Shown here in pieces: positions 11,919 to 25,700 of a DNA stretch of 64,000 nt. The position numbers were made by a program, and so were the translations under genes. Position 1 is the stretch's first letter. Each line of letters opens with the position of its first letter. The notes beneath the pieces are model-generated. The model was not told the DNA's origin and searched no databases. It saw only the letters and a list, made by a program, of their open reading frames with translations. This stretch comes from Cardiocondyla obscurior (lineage: Eukaryota > Arthropoda > Insecta > Hymenoptera > Formicidae), in the NCBI RefSeq assembly GCF_019399895.1, contig NC_091887.1, forward strand, positions 1,178,001 to 1,242,000, in the 5' to 3' direction.

Positions 11919-14900
11919 CCGTTTTCTCCCACCGCGGGTAATTATTCGGCGCTACGATTGTTTGAATAATTGAAAATAATATTCAAGCCGCGCTGGCGCG
12001 CGCGGAAGTGCCGTCGTCGAGAGAGCAGGAGCGTTTCCTGACGCCGCCGACGACCGAGCGGTACTCGAAAAACGATCACGCGTACACACGTGCGTGGTGT
12101 GCGTGGACGTATCGAGGTGCGGCGTAGTGAGTCATTCATTCATGTCTGGGCGCGAGAGAGTTGGTGGCGGCGACAGCGGCGGGCGTCACACGATTACGTA
12201 AGATAATGCACGTACCGTACGGGGGAGCCGGTGGGGGATAACAGCAACAAACGGAGAAAAAGAGAGCGAGACTCACGCTCTGGGAATGCAGGCCTTAAAC
12301 AGCCGACAATGAGCGCGAACGCGGGAATTCGCGGTCGTGTTTTAGAATTCGACCCTCCGGAGGAAGTATCGAGTTAAAGAAACGGTAACCACCGCCGCCC
12401 GAGTGTCTTTATTCGCCTCCCATTGAAGCACGGCGTATCTTCCTCCCTATTAAACATCACAAGAAGCGCGTAATTGTCCGCGTCGTTCACTTCGTGGAGC
12501 AGAACTTGCACAAAGCACTCTTTGCGCCCGTACATTGGGGATGCTGAAGCTAAAACCCTATCTTTTAAAAATACTACCTCGGCATTTAATCGCGAAGAAA
12601 AAAAAGGGGGAGGGAAGGAGAAAAAAAAAAGCGCTTAATACTAAAACCGCGAAAATGGACCGTTTACATTTTTACGAGGAACAAATTGCTTCAATTTGCG
12701 AGAAGGGGAAACGAACGTGATTGTTATAAAATATTTTGCGCGTGTAAAAGAATCAATGCGCAAATGTGTATTTTGCTGTGCCATTAAAAGGCACATTAAT
12801 TTCAAGTAATTCATATATAACGTGCGTATAATTATTCCGAAGTATCAATGTAATTTCTTATGTAATTTCTCTAATTATTTTTAAAGTGACATACCGCGCG
12901 AAAATTATGAACGCCTTGCTACAGATAGGGATTTTTAAAGTCATTAATTAATGACTTATGCATACATATATATATTTATATCTCTAAAAAAATATAATTA
13001 GCACAGTTATCTGGAGCATGTAATACAACTATGTTACGCAACAGTCCCGTGACCGTATATTAATAAAAAATTAAAATACCTGCATACTAGTAATCCTGTC
13101 AAGAGCGAGACAGGCGCTTAAAATACGACTTCGGGAGGGAGAAAAATAGAAAAAAACCTAGCTCGAAGTTCGCGACTGCGACTCTTGAGACCGTCGCGTA
13201 ATGCAGTTCTCATCTTCGGCGCGGTTGAGTAACCGCTAAGTTCGCCTTGGATTGCATCAAGGGTCGGCTGCCGCGCTGCCACCAGCCAATTAATGCACTT
13301 TTAATGAAACGATTGCGTGCCCGTCGCCTCACGCGTTATTTTTAGATAGCGCCGCTACCAGAATAAATCTCACAGAATCCACGGGGCGAATTAAGAGCAA
13401 TTAAAGCCGGGCCTAACTCGATCCGTTCACGTCTTTGTCCTCCGCCAGTTCCTGCCTCATTTTCGCGGCGAATAAGACGCGACGCTCGCAGCCCGCGCTC
13501 TCTCCCGCGGTAATTCCTTACGTAATAAACGCGGGAACGCGTGCACGAGGTCAAAAGCATCATTATGTCGTTGCATAGAGAGAGCATGAGTCACGTAACA
13601 TCTGGAAACTTGTAAACATATCTTTGTTAAAACGCCACGATTTCGCTTCGATCGGAACCTGAAAATTTGCATTCCCAGTTCTAAAAGAGATAGATTATTT
13701 TTGTTTGCGGCATTCGACGCGAGTTTTTAAGCCCTTCAAAACGCGTGGTTGAAGATATTTTTCCGACGCCTGTAGACCGAGATACCTAATATAAAAAATC
13801 GGCCGCGACCCCTTACGGGAAACCGTACATGTCGCCGGATCTTAGGGGGTTGGCGGAACGCCTTCGTGAGAGGCCTAAACCTTTCGTGGTGCGCGAGGGG
13901 CAGGGAGTAGAAAATGACGAGTCATTCGATTTTACGGCTTTACGGATAACGCGTCTGCTGGTTACGACTCGGAACGAAATATCACGAGAAGAGTTTTTTT
14001 TTTCCTTCCCCTCCCACCCCTCTGATGTGTGTGTTACGTCTTCCTCGCGATTCGATATCTCGATTTTCTTCACTTTGTATGTGCACAGCCATGTATACGC
14101 TCGATGTCGTAAAGGTAAGCAGTATGCTGATGGATACGCTTTACGATACGCTGCTCTCGCCGTTTAATTCTGTTAAAATGATAAATATTTTACATATTTA
14201 TCGCGACGTCGTACGCGAGATCTGTACTTATTTAGTCTACGCGCCGCTTTATCGTCGGGATATTTTCAGACTACAAATCAATTACAGCATCTCTAAGGAT
14301 ATTTAATAATAATTAATCTGCTTTTAATTTATACGTTACTATACACAAATTTTTATAATGCTAGATTAATATGTTAAAGTATTTATTTAATACTCCTGTA
14401 CGAAAGAGAAGAAAAAAATCTTAGACATTTATTTCGTATACCGAAAAACTTTTACTGTTACCCGCGGAACATTACCATTCGCAAACTTCAATTACGAAAG
14501 CACAAGTGCTGCTTGCCGTGAAAATGCCAGTTTCTCGGCTGACGTATCGCGCTTTCGTACACGTTGTAGCGTGAGCAATCGCGTAAGTACATTCGTCCTT
14601 TATTTCCCTCTCCCCCCCGAATTACATGCATACACGAACGTCTCTTTGTGCTTTTGTGCTTCCGTCAGCTATGAATTTCGCGGCGGAGAAAGCAACGAGT
14701 CGGCGCAAGTAAGCGGCGGCCGCAAGATTTCGCGTAGGCCGCAGCGCGAGGAAAGTTGTTCCTTACGTCGGAGTTTGTCTCGCAATCGCATAGAAACTTG
14801 GACTTGATAGCTAAGCGATGAATTGGCTGCGAGGCACTCGCGCGAGCAGACGTGATAAACGTCATTCTTGTTAGCAAGCTTTATGCCGTTCCGCTGTTAC

Positions 14901-15776
14901 TCCCACGACCTCATCTGCAACTCTACGTGGAAAATTCTTCCCGACACCCGCTCGCGAGACCATTTCTCTAAGACAATGCGACTCTCTCCTCTCTCTCTCT
15001 CTCTTCATTTCTCCTCTTATTTAGCACGCATGGAGTCAATTTTCTTTTGATCACTTTTTCCGTACACGTCCCGTCGCAGTACCTACGAGTTTGTTTGTTT
15101 AGCTCTAATTACCCCTATCTAATTACATCTTTCCTATCTTACTTTCTATTATCTTCTTTAATACCTTTTTCTCCCTCCTTCTCCCCCCGTTGCATAAAGC
15201 GTTCCCTTCTCTTTTTCGTTCTACCACGGTCCCCAAGGCCGCGATCTAATCCGCCCGGTAAAGTCCCTAATGCGGGATCGGAAATGCGAAAAAGCGGCCG
15301 CGCGCTCGGTACAAATAAGGCAGCGTGCATACCTACACACGACGGGCTCCTACATACGTCGGCGCGGCGTGTAGAACGAAACTACACACCGATGTCGACT
15401 TCCTCTCACGGATCCGCGAATCCATGAATGGTCCGTGGGCTATCAATGGGCCGCACGCTGGCTGCGCTACCCACACGCACTCGACGGGGCCCTCTTTTCT
15501 CCTCTCCTTCCCCCTTCTCCCCCGTCACTTCCTCCACCCGATCCTCCCGCGTGCATGCTCGCGCTCTCACGCGATCGCTCTCGCCGCGACGCGTTGCGAC
15601 GACCGCGACGCGACCGATTCTTATGCGCGAAATTACACCGAGACCGGCGTTACTCGTATCTAACCTCCTCCGCTTCGGTATCTTTTTTCTTTTTTTTTCT
15701 TTTTTCTCTCACGAGCGATTCGCCAGGATGGAGAGAAGATCCCATGCCGGGTTACGACCTCGGCGTTGCGCGACCA

Positions 15777-15797
15777 TGCGTGCGTGCGTGCGTGCGT
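15777..15797. repeat. TGCG tetranucleotide microsatellite
   Basis: About five units of TGCG in tandem. Alternating purine-pyrimidine composition makes it a possible Z-DNA segment. Confidence 0.8.
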
Positions 15798-17660
15798 TGT
15801 TACACGGCCCCGAAGGGAGAGCGCCCGTCGCCCTGGGAAAGACTTTCTCGGGGACGTGCGAAAATCGCCTAGATCGTGCTCCCGAACGCGAAATAAATAA
15901 AGTTCGTGCAGTAGTGGCGTGCCGCGGTTCTTATATCACTTCATCATCGGTTGCACGTTTAATATGCATTATTCCGGCGCCTGGCTCCTTCCCCCCTCCC
16001 ACCCCCCTCGCCGCGTCCCGTCCCGTCCTGCTTTAGATAATTGTGCGCGATATTTGATTTCCGATAACATCGTCCGACTGAATTTACATTAATTTTACTG
16101 TACGTCTCCAGTTATTACAATCTCTTAATTACGAAACGCCCAGGTATTCTTTGAACCCGGCTCCTCCGATAGAAGCGGAGATTTATTTTTTTTTTCTTTT
16201 TTGCACATAAAATTTAACGCGGCTTAATTGCATTTCAATATATTATTTATATAAAAGGCGGTGAAGTACATACAATTGGAGGGGGAGGGAGAAGGCGGAC
16301 GTTAATTGAAACTCGACGAGTTCGCGCAAGATATTTTCCACGATCTCGCGCGCGGTCGGAAAACGGCGGGGCACGTCCGGCGATTCTCAAATTTTATTCT
16401 CGCAAAGTGCTGCGGGAAGAGAGGCGCGTTTCACGCGCGCGGGGCCAAATGCGCGACGGGGATTAAAACGCCCGCGCGGTTTATAAGCCCGCAGCGAATA
16501 TAAGCGCGTGTATGGCATATTCGAGAGAAGTGGCTACTCCCGAGGGAATTTATGGTTTCGACGTTTCTCACAGCGGCCACCGCGAACCCGACTCTAACTC
16601 ACACCTGCGCGTCGTCTCTCTTTCCTCTCTTCTTTCTCGCGTTTTCCCCCGCCGGTGTGCGTTCCGCCGTGTATGCGGGCGGCGGTCAAATCGCACGAGA
16701 AGAGTAAACGAGGGCCATAAATAAAGTCGGCGGGTATTGTCCGCGTGCACGGCGTCCGATATACGATTTTCGGGATAAAATGAGCGCCGCGATCCGGCGA
16801 TCGGCGTCGACGTCGCATCGATGGAAATTCACTCCGCGTATCGACAGGCTCCTTAAATATTGATGCCGGCCTCGATTACTCGCGCAGTGCCGGCGACCTG
16901 AGCACGTCGTACGCAGAGCGTCGTGAACGCGATGATGTCCGGGCGATAAATTAACGATACATGACAACGGCGCGTTCAACGGCCCGGCAATGGAAATTGC
17001 GTGTACGCTACCATCCTAGGCAGAATAATAAAGCGAGCTGTCGCAACGGAATCAATTAGGCTTATTCCAGCCTATTGGCGAATTACTTATGCAAACGACA
17101 CGGGTTATCGCGGAGCTATTGACGTCAAAACAGACCTTAGACTCTCTCCAAGTACGTGAATTAAAGCCGCACGAGCGTTTTACAAATAACACGTCGGCGA
17201 TCCCGAAGATTACAATTATTTCCCCCTTAAATGTTACGCGAGAAGGGGGGGGACATATCCTTTTCCTGGTAACGCGCCTTACGAATGCATGAATCGAATT
17301 ACGTATTTGCACATGCGTCGGGCCGCATTGTGCCTTCTAATGACGTCGATGATAATTTCCTACGGACAGAGCGCTATTAATAGCGGTTGATATATCCGCG
17401 CCTGGTCATCCGGAGACACGCGGTGCCATTTGTCGCCACATTAACGTACTTTCTACCTGGTATTCGCCTTACGGCACACGTGTAACGCGTTGTCCGATGC
17501 GGGGGCACCGCGACTTCTTCCTCTATCGTGCGCTTGTACGCGAAGAGCGCCTTAATGGGAACCGAGCGCGGCACGCACATCGCTTGTCATTTCATGGGAA
17601 TGACGTGACATGATAAATGGGACCGTCGATGCCCGCGATCCGCGACCCTGCGACACGATC

Positions 17661-17688
17661 GAGAGAGCGAGAGAGAGAGAGAGAGAAA
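17661..17688. repeat. GA dinucleotide microsatellite
   Basis: A GA run with a single GCGA interruption. It resembles clustered GAGAG cores but has no associated promoter element that I can see. Confidence 0.85.
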
Positions 17689-19297
17689 GTCTAGGCGCCG
17701 TTCCTAGGCCAAGTGGCCTAAGGTAATCTTCAGTGAGACCCCAAGTCTTTTTATAGCCACCCGCGGTATTCGTGAGGATCTAAGCCCGCGAGGAGGCCCC
17801 CTGAAAATACTTTATATGGTCGGATGTACCGTGCCGTGCCGCAAGATAACGCAGCCGCGGGAGGTTCTCAATCGTGGGCGCGCTTCCCGAACGATTCATC
17901 GGGAAAGAATACGTTACCGTTACGGTATTGTGACGAAACTGCGTTTTGTAAGTTAAACGCGTTGCTATATAGAGAAATGACAAATTAAAACGCGCGATTT
18001 ATTTCAATAAATATAATTTAACAGTAGAATAATTATAAAAAAAAAAACAATTAGGTACTCTCATAGATAAACTTCTATAGATTTTTCTAAAAAATACGAA
18101 GATACTGTAAAGTGCCTTCTCATGAACTTCGGTTAGGTAGGTACACGGGAAAACGTTTCGGTATCTGATTTCTATTAATAAAATTCAACAAGATCGCTTT
18201 AATGGACCCCAAGAACGTCGTCGTCAGCGAGTTCACACGGCTCCGCGCGTCAAATCTCGAACGGGCTGTGACTACGAAGATTTATCACCGGATAAGAAAC
18301 GTCAAAAACGCGGAAAGGAGCGGAACGGAGAGGGGAAAAAAAAAGGAAGGAAAGGAAAACGGGGGAGGGAAAGAAAAGAAAAAAAAAAAACGAAAGAAAA
18401 GAAAAGACGGGGGCGCGGAGGAAAGGCGAGAGGAGGACGCGCGACAGCTGCGCGTCGTCGAAGGCGGCAGGGCGTTGATCCTTAATCCAGGTTGAGTGTA
18501 TATTCGAAGATTTCGTCGCGGGATCCTACGCAAACACCCGGGGTCTCGCCGGCGCGATCCTACGCCACGGTGAAAGAGGGAGATGGGCCAGCTAGCGCTG
18601 AGGATGATAAACTGTCTTGCTGAGTCGCCGGGGACGCGCGGGGGCGGGCGAGGGGTGCCATTATTGTCGTGAACGCCTGGCTGCGACGTCGATGTTCGCC
18701 CGCCGGTAGGCCAGAGGCTTTCCACGGGAAGCTCTCTCACAGCTTCGTGCGACACGCGTTGGCCGTAGCCGCGGAATGACACGGATGCAAAAACTCGCCG
18801 GGGAAATAAGAAAGGCGGAAACGGCGCCGTGGATTGCTTCTGATTAGTCTAGAATGCCAGCTTGAGAAATAATCTTACTTTTTACCGTTCGTTACAGCGA
18901 CGGCCGCGTTTCGCCGGCTTCGCGAGGGGGTATATTGTATATCTCGTGCGGATTCGACCGTATTTTCTTCACAGTTGCGTGAAATAATTAGCAGGAATTC
19001 CGATTACGCGCGAGGATCTCGTTCCGCTCTGACTCGGTCCCACTGTCTTGCCCAATTTTTGCGTGCAAAGAAAAATAAAAAAAAAAAAAAAAATAAGAGG
19101 AAAAAAAAAAAAAACGCGATGGACCAGATTGCGATCGACTGCAGCTAGCGGCGCCAAGTATCCGCCCGTAATATACGCAAGGAATATCTGAGCCATCGCT
19201 TTGCCGGGCAAGTTTAAGTAAACAAAGCAATGAGAAGCAACGACTACTTATTGTTTGTCTACTTGGTTTGCGCATATAAAGTGATGATTTAGATAGG

Positions 19298-19328
19298 CTA
19301 CGTGTAGACCGTCGTTGCCTACACGTAG
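19298..19328. repeat. short inverted repeat, 10-bp arms
   Basis: CTACGTGTAG (19298-19307) and its exact reverse complement CTACACGTAG (19319-19328) are separated by 11 bases. GTAGAC follows each arm and appears again at about 19340, so a small direct repeat is layered on the inverted one. It could be a binding site for a dimeric factor or a small cruciform. Confidence 0.7.
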
Positions 19329-22230
19329 ACGTCCGCCGGTAGACGCGAAGTTACCGTAGCAATTTGTATTCATTCATCGGACGGCGGCTTCAACTGCGTC
19401 GTCGGTTTTGCGGATGTCGATCGAGCGCGCGACGACGGGAGGGTGTCGTATCGCCGATACGCAAATTACTGCGGAATGCGTCGAGTGGGACTGATGAGCA
19501 TTAAAACGTGGGAGTATCCGGAATCTCCGGAGTTTTCCAACGTAAAAAAAAAGAAAAAAAAGAAGAAAAAAAGAGGAAAAAAAAAAAATTGCGGCCACCG
19601 GCCCCGTTCCCGCCGTCGCGTCGCTTCGCCGTCGAGGGGGAGACGCGCAGAAAGAGAGAAACAGATCGTCGCGACAATGCCACCGGAAATTGACGTTTCC
19701 ATTGCATAATGGCGGACTTCCGCTTCCCCGCTAGGAATGACTCCGTCCGGCTTGTCACTTTTGTAATGGCCTTTAAAAACCTGAATGGCGAGCTCTGGTC
19801 TACACGTCGTACGAGTTAGGTGGAGCCACACACTCGCGGCCGGTCGCACCCATTCAAGCACGCGAGGGAGAGATAGAGAACGGGTTTAGGAGAGACAGAG
19901 AGAAAGGGAAAAAGAGGAGACCGCGGTAATGGGACCGATCGATCGCGGCGGCAGGAAAGAAGATTTCGGTCGCGTCTCCAAGTCGGAGATTCCGCCGCGT
20001 TTTATTTCCGCGCGATTATGTCATTGTACATTAGCGTCATCCTCCGCGCTGTAACGAGACTTCGGAAAAGTAATATTCCATTTGCTTGGAAATTTTCTTC
20101 CTCCTTCCGGGAATTTTCTTTTTAGGAAAAAAAAAAAAAAGAAAAAGAAAAAAAAAAGAAACAGACGCCAGATATACGTTACAAAGACGCGGCGGCGAAA
20201 TAAGTACCGTCGGAAATATTATAACGCATTACGAATCTATAAATCACCAAAGGGCGGGCAAGAAAAATCGAACAAACGTAGACGAATGTGCCTCGTCCCC
20301 GTCTCATTAGAAAATCGCTATTGCGTAAAAGCGTAAGAAAGAAACGGCACACGTAAAGGCGCGGCGTGTTAATTAACACAGCTGGTTACCTGCGTTTGAC
20401 GAAACTATGTTAATTTACACGGGGCTCGGGTTGAAAAAGAAACGTAGAGAAGTAACGAAGGGACAGCTGTGGTCTCTGGAATTAATTAATAGTCCGGTAG
20501 CGAGGCTCGTTAACCTTGCGACATCATTACGGGTGATTATTCGTGCGGCATTCGAGCGCGATGAAACTTGGAAGAGGCCAAACTCGGGAGTCAGCAGCGT
20601 CGGCGATCGAAACTCGTTCGCGTGGGATTAAGAACGATCGATTCACGATCCGGTCGACCGGCCGGCGAAGGCGTAATGCGCCTAACGACCAAGTAAGCTG
20701 GTGAAATTGGCGTGGTTGCGCGCTGCCGACGCAACGGACGCATCCGGATACGTTTGCCGTTCGGCCGAACCGTCCACCGAACCGAGACGGCGTAGCAAAA
20801 CTTCCGTGTGGGTGACCGCGCTACTTTTGCTTTTTTTTTTTATTTAGCGAAAACTCGAGAGTCGCGCGCGCCCCTTCGAGATCTTCGTCCTCGAGGTGTA
20901 TCGGTCGCGGAGCAACGCGGGCGGGTATCGGAGTACGCCGCCGGTGTCTATTCAGAGCCGGCGTGCCACCTAAAGTGACACACAAAGGCGACCGCGCGCG
21001 AGCCTGGACTACCGGTCAGGTCATAATAAGGAAGTACGGACAATGCGAGGAACTTCTTTTCGTCATATTGCGCGCCGACGGTTCTCAATCGTCGCCGTCC
21101 ACCGCGCGACGGCTCTTAAACGGCGAGGCGGCGAAAAAGAAATCGTTTCTTTTTTTTTTTTACGCGTCTCGGAGGCTACGTAACCCGGCCGCAACAATGT
21201 GGCGTGGCGAGTCGGCATTCGTGTGGGACACGATACTTTGTTCGCGGGGTAATTACGGAAATTGCGAAAAGAATGCACTGGACTCTCGCGTATATACCCC
21301 CGGTGGCTTCAGTCCTCGCTAATGTGGGATTAAAGCGAAGTAATAACGCCGCGGGCCTCGGCGGGCCCTCGAAAGCACGCGATGGAAATACGAGAAACGA
21401 TCGCCGAAAGTGGCGAGTTCCGGCGGTGAGCGATTCGGGAGAGGAAAGCCGGACCTCGGGCGCCTCCGCGCAACTTTGATGGAACTCGATCCAAAAATAA
21501 ATAAGAGTTCATCAGCGAGCGGGCTCGACTAAATGAGCTTCTGCGAAATCCTTCGGAAGGGCGCGCACGCAATCGCCGGGCCGCACGCGAAAAGTACGTA
21601 CACCTATGTGCACGTATGTGCACGGGATATACGTGTGAATCCCGGTCTCCCGGGGGTCTCAGGTCGTAGAAAAACGGTGCGGAATGCAGCACCGCGAGAC
21701 GGCGTAGGCGGCGGTTCTCGTTTGTCGGAGGCTCACCTTTGCTAAATCCCCCGTAGGTGCGGGTGATATTAAAGCGCGAAAAACCGATACCGGTCCGGTT
21801 AGAATTCATAATCGCGAATCGTTACTTCTAGCTTTTCCCGTGCCCACGCACGAGAAACTCAGGCTGCACCATTTCCAGACGAATGACGTAAACGGGGTGT
21901 TTGCTGGCGATTCGAGCATATTTAAATTTACAATTATTCGTCACCGAACTTAATGAGAAAAATTAAATTCTTCTTATCATTCTAGATTAAAAAAACCCCT
22001 ACAAAATAATTCCTTATACATATAATAAAATACATTGCGTGATTCATAAGTATGTTTGAAAATACCGAGTTCTGTCGCGTTTATAAATTCAAACCGCCGA
22101 ATGTAAAAAATCGGCAATTTCTACGGGTGGGTCTCAAATGTTTTCAAGCAGAAATGTACCTGAAACAGGATAGGATCGTTTGCAGAGAGAATAATTTTTT
22201 TTTTTTATTTTAACATTGAGAGTACTCGGG

Positions 22231-22262
22231 TATAAAAGTGCAACATTTTCGCACAGTCGCAT
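22231..22262 (+). promoter_or_regulatory. possible TATA-type core promoter
   Basis: TATAAAAG lies at 22231-22238. Thirty bases downstream of its first T is an A within CGCATTCG (A at 22261), the spacing expected for a TATA-driven start site. A CACAGTC also occurs at 22252-22258 but is somewhat close. The first ATG downstream is at 22338 and opens a 37-codon frame of no known family; a 146-codon frame starting at 22348 is low in complexity. The motif is common by chance, so support is modest. Confidence 0.25.
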
Positions 22263-22399
22263 TCGAGCTCCTCGGGTTAGCAGCGCGCCCGTAATTACTT
22301 AACAGGCGAGAGTTCGTTCGGAGGCAACTGGTTGTGAATGGAGCTTTATGCGAGCCTCGGACGCAACGCCGTGTGTGGTGCGACGCATTCCTGTCCGCA

Positions 22400-22560
22400 T
22401 TCTCTCCCGTCGTCTTCTCTTTCTCTCTCTTTCCTTGCCTTTCTCTGTTGATTCGGACATAACCGACGGCCCAATCTCTTTTCTTTCAAAGAAAAGGATA
22501 GATAGAAGAGCCGGGAGAGCGCGAGGAAGCGAAAGAGAGAGAAAGAAAGAACGAGATGGA
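22400..22560. repeat. facing pyrimidine and purine tracts (imperfect foldback)
   Basis: A TC-rich tract at about 22400-22446 is followed by a GA-rich tract at about 22505-22560. The reverse complement of the first resembles the second (both contain GAAAGAGAGAGAAAGA), so a transcript could fold into an imperfect hairpin with a loop of about 60 bases. It lies downstream of the TATA-like element. Further GA-rich DNA continues to about 22760. Confidence 0.5.
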
Positions 22561-22789
22561 AGGTCCTACCCAAAGGCGTTTTTGTTCATCTCTTTCGATT
22601 CCTGGAACAAGCTGGTTCGCACCGGACCCCACGGGGCCCGGGCAATGTTTCAATTAGGGACACCAGAGAAAGAAAGAAAGAGAGAGAGAGAGAAGGGAGG
22701 AGGGAAGAGAAAGCTTGAGAAGGGAGACGGTACGAGAAGAGTAGAAAGAGAGAAAGAGCGAAATGCGTTCAGTGAACAGGGCCCTTAAA

Positions 22790-25700
22790 GGAAACTCAAG
22801 CCTTTAACCGTCGGCGTTAGACGGTTGGCCCGCCCAGTTAGGATTAAAGAGCTTTGACGAATTAAGAGGTTTCAGAGCTCAAGAGATATGACTTTTAAAA
22901 TATGCTTTTACAATCGCTTTGCGAGGTTTTAAAGATATATGTTTCATCGCTGATACGTTAAGGCAATTAAAAAAAATAATTAAAAAAAAAAATATATATA
23001 TATCGATAAGAGATGGTAAACGTTAAGTACATACTCCCCTTTTACTGCAAATATGCGACGCTCCGATAATTTCCGTCGCTTAATCGAGGTTCGGAATATC
23101 CCCTCGAAGGATCACTGAATAGCTTTATCCATTTCCGCGTGAAATAACGCGAGTCTTGTGTCCACATGACGTTGCCCCATTTCCGGCCCTTAAGTCTTTT
23201 TCCCGTGCGCAAACATGGGATCGCATGACGGGGGGATTCCTGACTGCGACCGCGAGATTTGTGTCGCTCCACTTCAGCCGAAGCTGTTTGCGCATTTACC
23301 GATGTCGCGGGGTACACAAAGGTGTCGAGTGGCCTATACGGGAACTGCGAGATCAAAGCTCGTTACGATAGAAGCCAAACGGTGGCGTCCGGAGGGAGAT
23401 GTAGACGAGGGAGTGTAGCCGGGCCACGGGTACAAGCAGGGGTTACAGGGAGATTGCACTCCGGCTGGCGGAGGAAGACATGGAGCCTCCGCGCGGTGAA
23501 TAATTCTCTAGCAAACCTGTACAAGTGCTTTAACGCAACAACTATATATACATACGAAACGAGAAATGTACCCGTCCTTTACTCAGGCGCGTTATTTTGA
23601 TATTATATTTCGAAGAGATTTCCGCCGCTTTGTAAAGAGAAATACTTGAACGACGCAAACGTGCGCGCGTATTAAAAAGATTTATTTTTTGTATCGAGAA
23701 ACTGTTCTACATACCGCGTAGAAATTATCACCGTATTAAAATTCTAGATACCGTGCTTTTAATTTTAAGAAAAAAAAAAAAAAAAAAAGGAAAAAGGGTT
23801 ATTAATTATGTTGCGATAATTAATTTTGTAATTATTAATAATAACAGCATTTCTCGAAATATTAGTCATGGCTTTTAACGTTACGCGTGTCTTACAACAG
23901 TATGCGGTATCATGTATAAAATATATTTTCTAATTCGTATGGATACATATATCTGATAAAAACGGTGCGTGTACTTCCTCCCGGAAATTTCAACGAAAAT
24001 ACGCGTCGTTGCTTCTCATTGTGCCTTATTTCCACGCCATGTTCCGACAGTTTCGCTACCGCGGGAGGAAGTCGGATAAAGATGAGACCGGGGAGGAGTT
24101 TAACGCGTGCCGGACGAGGTAACTTTGAGGATTCGAGTTTCCACGGTTCAGCACTGTGAGACGGATAGGCTCTTTCCCGTTGGATTACCGGCACGGTCCG
24201 ACCGCTTTCCATTAACGTCCAGGGTCCGTGTCGTGCCGCGTCTTAGCGCAGTATTTCTAGCCGGAAGTCTTTGGGGCGGGAAAATAAGAAACGAGGCAAA
24301 AAGAAAACGGGGGGAAAAAAAAAAAGAAAACGTTTCGTGATCCCCGGGAGCTAAAGGCGAACGAGGGTGGCAGTTGGCTCGCGTATTCGTCGATACAATT
24401 CAGATGAAAATCGCGGAGTGTTGATTCAGAGATGGCTGTGCCGTCCGCTGGCTGCATCACGGTGAATGGCCTATTATTTCCTCGATAAACGAGGGGTCTT
24501 TTGGGCTTAGGAAAAGATGGACGACAGCATACGTCGATCCGAATTGAGGCGGACCGTGACTGGACCGACGACGCCGGGCGATAATGATCTTGTCGTCATA
24601 CCGATCTGTTAACGCGGCGTGACCGAGTTTCACGGTTCGCTGTGGGTATAAAGCTCCCCTTAAAAGCGTTAAAGTATTTTCTCCTAACAGGAAAAAGAAA
24701 AGAAAAAAAAAGGAAATTCCAGCGAATTATCATGAGCGAGAAATCGATGTTGCATATTTTAATTTTAACGATAACGGGTATTTACCTTTTTTATTCCAAT
24801 TTAATAACCGTATTTGCGAACTGTGAAATTCGCTATTACCGAAAGGCTACTTGAACGCGCGCGGCGTGCAGCGTGCGCGCTCGTATCCGGCGATTGGCGA
24901 CATTCTAAAAGCGATCAACGCGAACGGTCGCAAGGAAACTTCTCGTCCCGTTGTGTACCGTTTTCCATTTCGAGTCTGATAGCTGCGGGACGGGGGGAAA
25001 ACGCGGACTGTATTGCGCGTTCCATTGAATGGAGATAGACCACAATGCATCCCGAGTTTCCAGACGTTCGGCCGGGCGAGCGGATGGAGATGGACGTCGA
25101 TAAGTCGAGGGGGATTCGAAAAGAAATCCCGATTTGAGACCGCGATACCCTCGACGATCGGTGAACGGTCACGTTTTATTCCCAGAGATAGCGTCGCCTC
25201 GTGGGACCTTGAGGTGCCTCGAGGTTATCTCGGAGCGAAGAAATTTGTCAAAAGCTGAGAAGAGCGTGCGAGAATCACGTCGGAGACGGCTGCGATCGAT
25301 GGACGCGCGTAGATGAATCTCGTTTCATTAGTTACGGACGATTTTTAACGAATAAATATTTTTTTTTTTTTTTTAAAGATCTCCGAGACGTAGCTCATTT
25401 GTAATTTGACTGATTCGATCGGAGCTGCCTCGAGAGTTAATCTCGAAGTTTTAATATAAAAAAATACTGTTTACATATTACGCGGTTAAATAAAAAAAAA
25501 GAAAAAAAATTACGACCATTAACTTGTTACGTAAAAAAATAATTTTCCGCTACAGTCGATGCAAATATATCTGAAAAAATGTTCGAGTGACTCAATACTT
25601 TATTACGCATTGCCGGCGAAAAATTAATATATCGTACACATATCTGGAGAATTATAAACCCTTTTACAATATCTAGAGATATTATAAAAACGTTATACCC

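Larger units (their letters stand above)
8115..14088. other. intron-like non-coding stretch
   Basis: Follows the donor of the 41-base exon. The first 450 bases are AT-rich and include an inverted A/T stem (8130-8140 with 8191-8201) and the palindrome TTACAATTGTAA at 8186-8197. Further on there are A tracts near 9088-9156, an AAT-rich run at about 9522-9548, a T tract near 11240-11256, a GT microsatellite at 11681-11694 and a CT tract at 11883-11918. CpG-rich patches (10560-10760, 11960-12230) hold no recognisable gene. Confidence 0.5.
14115..22200. other. intron-like or intergenic non-coding stretch
   Basis: Nothing here can be supported as a gene. Contents include a TGCG tetranucleotide run (15777-15797), C-rich DNA at 15991-16023 that is a relaxed quadruplex candidate on the minus strand, a GA microsatellite (17661-17688), A-rich tracts at 18330-18412, 19077-19114, 19544-19588 and 20128-20160, an inverted repeat at 19298-19328, a palindromic CRE-like TTGACGTCAA at 17119-17128, and a doubled TATGTGCACG at 21605-21624. 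Open frames of up to 202 codons at 15428-16036 overlap one another in CpG-rich, pyrimidine-rich DNA and look spurious. Confidence 0.5.

Noticed and set aside
14089..14114. Possible 26-nt microexon (acceptor GTGCACAG, donor AAG/gtaagc)
   Set aside because: The pyrimidine tract is interrupted, the phase does not fit the other exons, and the expected frequency of such pairs in 64 kb is high.
15428..16036. 202-codon open frame with two overlapping open frames on the same strand
   Set aside because: Several phases are open at once and the composition is dominated by Arg, Ser and Pro from pyrimidine/CpG repeats.
16248..16257. TATATAAAAG, a good TATA-box match
   Set aside because: No initiator is found about 30 bases downstream and nothing gene-like follows.
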